Origin: Armatimonadota bacterium
GTDB taxonomy: Bacteria > Armatimonadota > Fimbriimonadia > Fimbriimonadales > Fimbriimonadaceae
DNA length: 64,000 nucleotides
Direction of reading: 5' to 3'
NCBI GenBank assembly: GCA_016223145.1
Contig: JACRPN010000014.1
Location: 1-64,000, forward strand
Part shown: positions 57,485-64,000 of the stretch, one piece after another
Layout of the letters: the number at the start of each line of letters is the position of its first letter
Numbering within the stretch: the first letter of the stretch is position 1
Made by a program: the position numbers and the translations under genes
Notes under the pieces: model-generated
The model's database searches: none
What the model was told of the DNA's origin: nothing
The model's input: the letters and a program-made list of their open reading frames with translations, nothing else

Positions 57485-58468
57485 ATGACGAGACGAGCAT
57501 TTACGCTCATCGAGCTCTTGGTCGTCATTGCGATCATCGCGATTCTCGCTGCCATCCTGTTCCCCGTCTTCGCTCAAGCCAAGGACGCCGCTAAAAAGGC
57601 TGCCTGTATTAGCAACACGAAGCAGGTCGGTCTAGCGGCAATCATGTATGCCGGCGATTACGACGACACGCTCCCCCGCCACGACAACAACGGCTCCTGC
57701 CTTTACACGGGCCAGGCTGCTGGTGGCGGTATCTGCGACTATCCCGACTGGGGCGATTTCCGCTTCCCGGTCGTGGGTAACACGTCGACTGCCGGCCGAG
57801 GCGTGATGTACTTCGGCGCGATCGAGCCCTATCACAAGAACACTCAGATTTCGATCTGCCCCAAGCTCGGCAACACCGACTGGGCGACCGTGTTCTCGCC
57901 CGCCGGTTCCGGTTCGTTGGGTATCACCCCTCCGACCGCCGGCTACGTGACGGTTGACGAACCCTACTACTACAACACGATGGGCCAGATGGCCATCAAC
58001 CTGTTGGTCATCGACTACGGCCCCACGGCTTCGTCGACCAACAACCGCCCCACGGCGCCGAAGGGCAACCTGACGCTCGTGGCGCGACCCGCAGACGTGA
58101 TCATGCTCGTCGCGGAATCCTCATGGGACTGGCACTACGGCGTCAGCACCAACCTCGGAAACGGTTCGGTGTGGCCCAGCTGGCCCCTGAACAGCAACTG
58201 CTATTCGTACACGGTTGAGGGCTGGACCCGATACCCGCACAATGGCAAGAGCGGCGCCTACCCCGAGTATTCGGTGGACCGCGCGACCAACAACCCCAAC
58301 ATGCAAGGCATGGCCGTGTTCGCAATGTGCGATGGCCACGCCAAGGCAATGAAGTTCACGCAGGCTGAAAAGTGCGTTCCGACGCCCGCCGGCCAGACGT
58401 GGAACCGTGGTACGACTGGTTCGATCCAGCACACGTACTACTATCCGAACTGGGTGCCGGACCTCTAA
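57485..58468 (+). CDS. Type IV pilin/pseudopilin-like protein, H-x-DGHA C-terminus
   Basis: A 327-residue protein from the ATG at 57485 with GGAGGT eight nt upstream. The N-terminus [20 protein letters not shown] is a prepilin signal (cleavage between Ala5 and Phe6, mature Glu5 = Glu10), followed by [39 protein letters not shown], typical of Armatimonadota and Planctomycetes relatives, and near the end [16 protein letters not shown]. Such proteins are abundant in these phyla; whether they form pili or a type II-like pseudopilus is open. Confidence 0.92.
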   Translation: MTRRAFTLIELLVVIAIIAILAAILFPVFAQAKDAAKKAACISNTKQVGLAAIMYAGDYDDTLPRHDNNGSCLYTGQAAGGGICDYPDWGDFRFPVVGNTSTAGRGVMYFGAIEPYHKNTQISICPKLGNTDWATVFSPAGSGSLGITPPTAGYVTVDEPYYYNTMGQMAINLLVIDYGPTASSTNNRPTAPKGNLTLVARPADVIMLVAESSWDWHYGVSTNLGNGSVWPSWPLNSNCYSYTVEGWTRYPHNGKSGAYPEYSVDRATNNPNMQGMAVFAMCDGHAKAMKFTQAEKCVPTPAGQTWNRGTTGSIQHTYYYPNWVPDL

Positions 58469-58490
58469 GGTTCAGCTTCCAGAAAGATCA

Positions 58491-58529
58491 AGATGTGGGC
58501 GTCTCTTTTCGGGGCGCCCACGTCTCTTT
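58491..58529 (+). terminator. Rho-independent terminator after pseudopilin
   Basis: 58491-58501 pairs with 58515-58525 (GTGGGCG with CGCCCAC at the core, about 11 bp with one T-G pair), followed by CTCTTTC. It separates the pseudopilin gene from the lipoprotein. Confidence 0.75.
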
Positions 58530-58555
58530 CACTTGACAGGAGGTCACTCAACAAC

Positions 58556-58789
58556 ATGAAGAAATACGCAACGCTGATGTGTGCGATCGCGGCTTTTGGC
58601 ATCGTCGGTTTCGGTGTCGTTGGCTGCGGAGGCGAAGACAACACTGCTGAGGTCGAGAAGCTGAAGACGCCCGAGGCCAGCAACAACCCCGAGGTGGCAA
58701 CCCCGGACAAGGCCGACATGAACATGGCCGACGATCCGAAGGCGATGAAGGGCAAGGGCCCGGCTGCCGGTGGCGGCGGTCCGGACTAA
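58556..58789 (+). CDS. Small lipoprotein
   Basis: A 77-residue lipoprotein: signal peptide KKYATLMCAIAAFGIVGFGV with lipobox VVGCGG, then a polar tail NTAEVEKLKTPEASNNPEVATPDKADM and a Gly-rich end. GGAGGT lies 12 nt before the ATG. A strong promoter-independent terminator pair flanks it. Function unknown; it follows the pseudopilin in this window and may be co-expressed. Confidence 0.8.
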   Translation: MKKYATLMCAIAAFGIVGFGVVGCGGEDNTAEVEKLKTPEASNNPEVATPDKADMNMADDPKAMKGKGPAAGGGGPD

Positions 58790-58833
58790 GCGGACTCCTT
58801 ACCCACTAGTTGTTTCAAATTCACGGTTTTTGA

Positions 58834-58870
58834 GGCCGCGCCTTTACGAATAGGCGCGGCCTTTTGTGTT
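58834..58870 (+). terminator. Strong rho-independent terminator
   Basis: GGCCGCGCC (58834-58842) pairs perfectly with GGCGCGGCC (58853-58861) around a 10-nt loop and is followed by TTTTGTGTT. It ends the lipoprotein transcript. Confidence 0.92.
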
Positions 58871-59021
58871 TTCTTGCGCGGCTAACGAGTCTGGGTGTGC
58901 CCGAGGATGCGTTTTGCCATGCGAAATGTCCGAGGCGACGTATAATGAGCCACATGCGCCTTACCTGCAACGGCCCGAAGGGGTTCGGCTGTGGGCGCAG
59001 AGGCTTGAGGGTGACCTGGCT

Positions 59022-59600
59022 ATGGGAAAAGTTGTCGGTGCGATCATCGCTGTTGTGGTCCTGGGCGTGGGGATCTTTCTGTTCACGTCGATGAAGTCTC
59101 CAAACTCGGCGGCGGATCAGAAGCTCCTTCTGGCCGCTCAGAACAATGATCTGGCCACGGTGCAAGAGGCGCTAACGGAAGGGGCCAACGTCAACGCCAA
59201 GATGGAGAGCAGCAAGTTCAACCAAATGATGGGCAAGATCGATCAGGCCTACGAAGGCTACACGGCCCTCCACTTCGCCGTCCAAAAGCACAACTTGGAC
59301 ATGGTGAAGCTTCTGGTCGAAAAAAAGGCTGAGATCAACGTGCAGGACTATCACAAGAATACGCCCCTGATGGTCGGCGCGGCCTTCCTCAATCGTGAAG
59401 CGGTGGTCTTTCTGCTTGAAAAGAAAGCGGACCCGAATGTTCGCAACGACCGTGGCGACACGGCGATCAACCTCTCGCGCAAACGAATGGGCGGCGCGAA
59501 AGAGGGGCAGGAGATCGAGCAGCTTTTGAAAGACGCGGGCGGCCAGCCGGGCGTGGGTTCGGGCGACGGCCCGCCTCCACCGGCGGGCGGCGGCGGTTAG
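59022..59600 (+). CDS. Membrane-anchored ankyrin-repeat protein
   Basis: A 192-residue protein from the ATG at 59022. One TM helix (VVGAIIAVVVLGVGIFLFTS, residues about 4-23) anchors a soluble part with three to four ankyrin repeats: KLLLAAQNNDLATVQEALTEGANVNAK, YTALHFAVQKHNLDMVKLLVEKKAEINVQ, NTPLMVGAAFLNREAVVFLLEKKADPNV and GDTAINLSRKRMGG. The end is Gly/Pro-rich. A protein-binding role is likely; the partner is unknown. Confidence 0.88.
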   Translation: MGKVVGAIIAVVVLGVGIFLFTSMKSPNSAADQKLLLAAQNNDLATVQEALTEGANVNAKMESSKFNQMMGKIDQAYEGYTALHFAVQKHNLDMVKLLVEKKAEINVQDYHKNTPLMVGAAFLNREAVVFLLEKKADPNVRNDRGDTAINLSRKRMGGAKEGQEIEQLLKDAGGQPGVGSGDGPPPPAGGGG

Positions 59601-59602
59601 GG

Positions 59603-59665
59603 GAAGAGGTCCGAGGTCTGAGGTCCGAGGTCTGAGGTCTGAGGTCTGAGATCTGAGGTTCGAGG
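59603..59665. repeat. Degenerate GAGGTCCGAGGTCTG repeat
   Basis: Six imperfect copies of the 10-nt phrase GAGGTCTGAG. The opposite-strand form is at 35683-35725. The rest of 59666-59997 holds a possible -10 box TATACT at about 59869 and a short leader for the giant surface protein; no other gene seen. Confidence 0.8.
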
Positions 59666-59997
59666 TGCGCGGAGCGTGTTGCGGGGTCCCGGATCGCCTC
59701 GCTCGGCGCTCTTCGCCCGTCGCATGTTTGTGGTGCGTGGTTCCGGAGAGCATCGCCCTTCGCTCGTTGCCCATCGCCTCGCAGAGGCCGGGGACGCCAA
59801 AGAGCGGGATGATATTCAAATTCATTGGAACCTGCGCAGCAGCCAAACCTTTTGGGGCTATACTAACGTCTAAGTCGGTGTGTGGGCAGTCGTTCGGCTG
59901 CGTTTGAACCTGCCTGTTTTGGGCAACGTCAAACATAGGTCGAACCCTGTCATCGGACGATTCAGGGTGTGAACTCTTGAATAGAGGTGTGTCAGTC

Positions 59998-62900
59998 GTG
60001 TTGAACCTGATTAAGCGTGGTTTTCGGGGCGCAATCTATCTTACATTCGTACTAACTGCGTTCCTTGTCGCTGCCGTGTCGTTTGGCGAAAAGTCGGCGA
60101 TCCAGCCTAACGATGCCCAAGCAGAGAAGCTCAGAGCGGCCCGCCGCTCCGGCTTCCTGGAGAACAAGGGCCAGTGGAAGAAGGAAGCGCGGTTCCTCGC
60201 GCAGTCCAAGGGCGTCAATGTGTGGTTTGGCGACAGTGCCATCCGATTCGACCTTCGGGGCCCCGCTGCGAAGAACCCGAAGAAGGGCGCGGGCCATGCC
60301 GTCGACATGAGTTTCGTCGGCGCAAGGCGCGGCGTCAAGGCCGTTTCGAGCCAACCACGCAACTCTCGAAACGACTTCATGATCGGCGGTAAGAAGTCGA
60401 TTCGTGGGGCTCGTAAGTACGGCTCGATCGATTACGTTTCCCTCTATGACGGTATCGATCTAAAGTGGCACGACGACAACGGCATGCCTCGGTTCGACTT
60501 CATCGTCGCGCCTGGCGCCAACCCGAACCAGATCCAGATGCGCTTCACCGGCGCGAACGGCGTCGACACCAATTTTGCCGGCCAACTCGAGGTCAAGACC
60601 TCGATCGGCACCCTCTATCAGACCGACCTCAAGGCCTATCAGGTGGTCAACGGCGAGACCAAGCAGATTCCTGCGACCTTCCGATTCGTGGACGACAACA
60701 CGGTTGGGTTTGTGCTTGGCAAGTACGACACGAGCCGTCCGCTGGTCATCGACCCGCTCGTCTATGGCAGCTACTACGGCGGCGACAGCGGCCCGGACGA
60801 AGTCCGTTCGGTCGTAGCGGACACCGACAAGTCGGTGGTCATGACTGGCTGGACCCAGGCACCCGACTATCCCGCGATCGCCGGACCGTTCGGCTACAAC
60901 ATCCTTGGTGCGCGCGCCATGTTCGTGTCGAAGTTCCAGGGCGACGCCTACAGCCACGACTACTCGTGTCTGGTGACGGGCGATGGCGAAGACGAGGGCT
61001 GGTTCGTGAGCGTATCGCCCGATGGCCAGTACATCTGGCTCGCCGGGACCACGACGTCGACCAACTTCCCCGGAATTGACGGCGATTCGCTCTTCAACAC
61101 GATGGCGGGCACCGAAGACATTACGCTGATGCGCTTCAAGATCGATGCTACGGAGCTCTTGATTCCGGATTATTCAACTTATTACGGCACGGCTAACATC
61201 GAGACGCTCCGCGGTCTGACGGTTGACCCGCTAAACGGTGAAGTGTCGATCTGCGGTGAGACCGACGGCGGCCTGCCCAACATGAACAACGCCATGGCGG
61301 GCGCTGCGAATGCGTTCTTGACTCGATTCACCGTGGACAGCACGGGAATCACCGGTGTCAAGTGGGGTTACTATCTGGGTGGCGATGGCCCGACCCTGAT
61401 GCGCATCACGTCTCAGGTGAATCCCTACGATTCCCACAACAGAGCGATCGCAAGCGACTCGACTGGCAACGTGATTGTCGTCGGCTGGGTCGGTAATGAA
61501 GGCGAGAACATTGATACGGCTCTCGACTCCACGGTGTTCGAGACCACGGCCGGTGTGTTTGCAAACGGGCGGCTTCTTCGCTATCGAGATGGCTTCGTCA
61601 AGAAGTACACGCCCGATGGAACGCTGGTCTTTTCTACCCTTCTTGGTGGTAACGACAACGATGAGGCCACTGGCGTAGCCTGCGACGGCGCAGACAACAT
61701 TTACATCACCGGCCTCAGCCGCTCGTTCAACTTCCCGCGCACTCGCGGCGTGTATGGGGAGAACTTCACGGCCAAGGAACTGGTCTTCGCAACCAAGATT
61801 TCGGCCGACGGCGCGACGATCCTGTATTCCACGCACTTGGGCACCAACGCGCCGGTTTATCCTCGCGGCATCGCGGTGGATGGCAGCGGCAACGCGTACA
61901 TATCCGGGATCGTGGACTACACGCACTCGTTCCCGTTCCCGCCGGCAGATCCTAACGAGCCCAACGGGACCTCGACAGGTAATGTGCCTATCACGGGCAA
62001 CCCGCTCGATCCCACTTACGCCTTCCCAGCGACCCCGATGCTCGGCACGACCGAAGGATTTCTGCTCGGGCTCTCTCCAACGGCTTCGACCCTTTTCTAT
62101 GGGACCTATCTGGGTGGGGACCTTGATGAAGAGGTCTTCGCTCCCTACGTCGACCGATTTGGAGACGTATGGACCGTTGGGTCCTCCGATAGCCTGCGGT
62201 TCTATCGCCGAGTTTCCTCCGGTGGTGTGATCTTCAATAGGATCTATCCCACCAGTGGGCCTCCCTACACACTGCTTCCTGCATCGCTCCTCTCCGAGTT
62301 CGCCTTCAAGACGGTTGGCGACCAGGGCGTTGGCGACCCGTGGGGCGTCGGCGGCGTTTGGTATGGCTTGAAGGAAAGCCCGTTCACGGGTCCGTCGACC
62401 ATTACGGTTCTCGCCTATCAGCGTGATGGCTTCGTCGTGAAGCAGAGACTTGCGCTGCCCACGATTACCACAATGACTTTGGCGCCGTCCTCGATCGCGG
62501 GCGGCTTGGGAGCATCCACGACCGGCACGGTCACGTTGAGTGCGCCTGTTCCTGCAGGCGGCCTGGACATGACCGTTGAACTCGACAACGACGCGGCATC
62601 GTTCGATCCGAACGTGTCTCAGAAGGTGTTGACGATCTCGCTGCCGGGCGGCGCGACAACGGCGACCTTTACGGTCTACTCGAACCCGGTGGACTTCCCG
62701 ACGGGCGTCAATGTGCGCGCAACCCTCATCGGGAACTTCATGATCCGCGTGCTCAACGTGCTGCCGTGGCTCCAAGACCTGACGGTCACCCCGAACCAGG
62801 TGGTCGGCGGCAATGGCCTTACGGGCCGGGTCACGCTCTTCCAGAACGCGATCACAGACATCACGATCGACCTCTCGACCGACGCCAGCGGCCTCGTGGA

Positions 62901-64000
62901 CTTTCCAGGCGGCAACACGGTGACGGTTCCTGCAGGCCTCGATTCCATCACCTTTACGGTCGGAACCCATGGTGTGGAGTTCCAGACCGATGTTCCTGTC
63001 ACGGCGACGCTGCTCGGCGTTGGCAAAACCAATTTCGTGCGGCTCCTGTCGGCGAACCTGCTTCGGATGACGTTCAACCCGACGAAGGTGACCAGCGGCG
63101 CTGCGTCGACAGGAACGGTGTTCTTGGATGGCGAGGCAGGTTCTGCGTTCACTGTGGATCTGTCGATCAACGCCGGAACGGCGGGATATGTGTTAAACCC
63201 GACGACCCTCTCCTTTGCCAAAGGTGAGAAGTCGAAGGACTTCACGCTGACCACGGCCTTTGAGCCCATCAACACGCAGCGCATCGTTACGGCGACGCGT
63301 ACGGCCCAGGGTGGCTACAAGGCAGGCTCGGTGAGCGGCACTCTCTTTGTGGATGGTTCCTCACTGGTTTCGTTTACGCTAGACAAGACCTCTGTCGATC
63401 CTGGCGAAGACGTCAACGGAACCGTCACGGTCAGTGTCCCGGCGAATCCCGGTGGAACGCCGGTGAACATGTCGAGCGACAGTGCGCTTGTCACGGTGGC
63501 CACCCCGGCCGTCGTGCCGCAGGGCGCTACGTCCACGACATTCCCGCTAACGGTTGCGGGCCAGGCTCTGACGAACGACACGACCGTGCACATCACGGCG
63601 CAGCGTGGACCGGTGGTCATCATTCGCGACCTGGTGGTCAAGAAGGCCAACGCGACCATCACGTTCAATCCGGCGACGGTCATTGGCGGCAACCCCAGCA
63701 CGGGCACGCTGTCCCTGACGGCAAATGCCCCGAGCGGCGGAATCGTGTTCAACCTGAGCAGCGGCAACGCCGCGGTGACGGTCCCGGCAACGGTTACCGT
63801 GCCGGAGGGCGCCAACTCGGCCACGTTCGGCGCTACGACGACCTTGGTCTCGGGCACCGTGGCGGTGACGGTGACAGGCACATCGGGCGGCATCACCGCC
63901 CAGGGAGTGCTGGTCGTCCGCGCGATCTCGGTGGCTTCACTCAGGTTCGTGCCGAGCCGCCAGAAGGGTGGCCGATCGGTTCAGCTCATCGTGACGCTCG
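59998..64000 (+). CDS. Giant secreted beta-propeller and Ig-like repeat protein, 3' end cut
   Basis: A single open frame from GTG 59998 (AGAGGTG upstream) to the window end, 1334 codons and no stop. Domains in order: signal segment (GAIYLTFVLTAFLVAAVSFG), a DUF7948-like domain with GFLENKGQWKKEARFLAQSKGVNVWFG, SBBP-type beta-propeller repeats (FVKKYTPDGTLVFSTLLGGNDNDEATGVACDGADNIYITG, YSTHLGTNAPVYPRGIAVDGSGNAYISG), then from about residue 820 several Ig-like repeats (TLAPSSIAGGLGASTTGTVTLSAPVPAGG, TFNPATVIGGNPSTGTLSLTANAP). Such proteins are surface or sheath components. Confidence 0.9.
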   Translation, partial: MLNLIKRGFRGAIYLTFVLTAFLVAAVSFGEKSAIQPNDAQAEKLRAARRSGFLENKGQWKKEARFLAQSKGVNVWFGDSAIRFDLRGPAAKNPKKGAGHAVDMSFVGARRGVKAVSSQPRNSRNDFMIGGKKSIRGARKYGSIDYVSLYDGIDLKWHDDNGMPRFDFIVAPGANPNQIQMRFTGANGVDTNFAGQLEVKTSIGTLYQTDLKAYQVVNGETKQIPATFRFVDDNTVGFVLGKYDTSRPLVIDPLVYGSYYGGDSGPDEVRSVVADTDKSVVMTGWTQAPDYPAIAGPFGYNILGARAMFVSKFQGDAYSHDYSCLVTGDGEDEGWFVSVSPDGQYIWLAGTTTSTNFPGIDGDSLFNTMAGTEDITLMRFKIDATELLIPDYSTYYGTANIETLRGLTVDPLNGEVSICGETDGGLPNMNNAMAGAANAFLTRFTVDSTGITGVKWGYYLGGDGPTLMRITSQVNPYDSHNRAIASDSTGNVIVVGWVGNEGENIDTALDSTVFETTAGVFANGRLLRYRDGFVKKYTPDGTLVFSTLLGGNDNDEATGVACDGADNIYITGLSRSFNFPRTRGVYGENFTAKELVFATKISADGATILYSTHLGTNAPVYPRGIAVDGSGNAYISGIVDYTHSFPFPPADPNEPNGTSTGNVPITGNPLDPTYAFPATPMLGTTEGFLLGLSPTASTLFYGTYLGGDLDEEVFAPYVDRFGDVWTVGSSDSLRFYRRVSSGGVIFNRIYPTSGPPYTLLPASLLSEFAFKTVGDQGVGDPWGVGGVWYGLKESPFTGPSTITVLAYQRDGFVVKQRLALPTITTMTLAPSSIAGGLGASTTGTVTLSAPVPAGGLDMTVELDNDAASFDPNVSQKVLTISLPGGATTATFTVYSNPVDFPTGVNVRATLIGNFMIRVLNVLPWLQDLTVTPNQVVGGNGLTGRVTLFQNAITDITIDLSTDASGLVDFPGGNTVTVPAGLDSITFTVGTHGVEFQTDVPVTATLLGVGKTNFVRLLSANLLRMTFNPTKVTSGAASTGTVFLDGEAGSAFTVDLSINAGTAGYVLNPTTLSFAKGEKSKDFTLTTAFEPINTQRIVTATRTAQGGYKAGSVSGTLFVDGSSLVSFTLDKTSVDPGEDVNGTVTVSVPANPGGTPVNMSSDSALVTVATPAVVPQGATSTTFPLTVAGQALTNDTTVHITAQRGPVVIIRDLVVKKANATITFNPATVIGGNPSTGTLSLTANAPSGGIVFNLSSGNAAVTVPATVTVPEGANSATFGATTTLVSGTVAVTVTGTSGGITAQGVLVVRAISVASLRFVPSRQKGGRSVQLIVTL

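Noticed and set aside
61231-62970. 579-codon minus-strand frame
   Set aside because: Antisense to the giant surface-protein gene, which has recognised domains; the antisense product is low-complexity and charged.
1-64000. tRNA or rRNA genes
   Set aside because: No cloverleaf with a GGTTCGAATCC-type T-arm and no rRNA-like stretch was seen on reading both strands; a dedicated search was not possible.
1-64000. Insertion sequences or prophage
   Set aside because: No transposase, integrase, terminase or capsid genes recognised.

Overview
The window looks like a chromosomal segment of a member of the Armatimonadota, most likely Fimbriimonadia. The main clue is the pseudopilin-type protein at 57485-58468: its N-terminus reads RAFTLIELL and then FPVFAQA, a combination I associate with that phylum, and its C-terminus carries an H/DGHA-type motif. 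Other hints fit: GC-rich coding DNA, a planctomycete-type one-haem lipoprotein, DUF6754 and baeRF family proteins, and many exported proteins. No rRNA, tRNA, CRISPR array, insertion sequence or phage module was found. This assignment comes from recognised sequence features only; no database was searched.

Layout. 1-5300: GC-rich direct repeats, an exported protein, a 53-nt hairpin repeat array, a repeat-damaged exonuclease remnant, a lone SIR2-like gene and small membrane or exported proteins. 5300-14350: PhyH dioxygenase, penicillin-acylase-type hydrolase, BNR-repeat protein, TlpA-like thioredoxin, one-haem lipoprotein, cupin and a formylglycine-generating-enzyme-like protein. 14470-22200: upp, then a tight run glmU-prs followed by a six-gene, mostly membrane operon built round a DUF6754 protein. 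22200-31970: recO, a peptide/sugar-type solute-binding lipoprotein, an AraC regulator with a large N-terminal domain, a Gfo/Idh/MocA oxidoreductase, an MlaF-like ATPase, a possible small RNA with a good terminator, and an ATP-grasp plus methyltransferase pair. 32000-42500: mostly single metabolic genes (VOC, GH29 fucosidase, carbonic anhydrase, ABC exporter, nitroreductase, cytochrome, DinB, URO-D family). 42520-45500: an AT-richer accessory island. 45560-59600: Kelch plus Hcp pair, DinB, CAAX-type protease, hydrolases, FkbM methyltransferase, GH36 glycosidase, baeRF protein, pseudopilin, ankyrin protein. 59998-64000: the first 1334 codons of a giant secreted beta-propeller/Ig-like repeat protein cut by the window end.

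Two window-wide patterns matter more than any single gene. First, many genes carry a -10-like TANNNT or CATAAT hexamer exactly 5-7 nt (usually 6) before the start codon and lack a Shine-Dalgarno sequence, the architecture of leaderless mRNAs; others have clear GGAGG-type sites. Second, gaps between genes (and some coding regions) contain several families of short imperfect repeats, including hairpin-forming 40-55-nt units and roughly 10-bp phrases repeated a few times.

The best candidates for undescribed biology are the six-gene DUF6754 membrane operon (17635-22204), a GlmU whose uridylyltransferase half has lost its recognisable motifs while the acetyltransferase half is intact, the Kelch-Hcp pair without other type VI genes, the ATP-grasp/methyltransferase pair, and the leaderless-promoter pattern.
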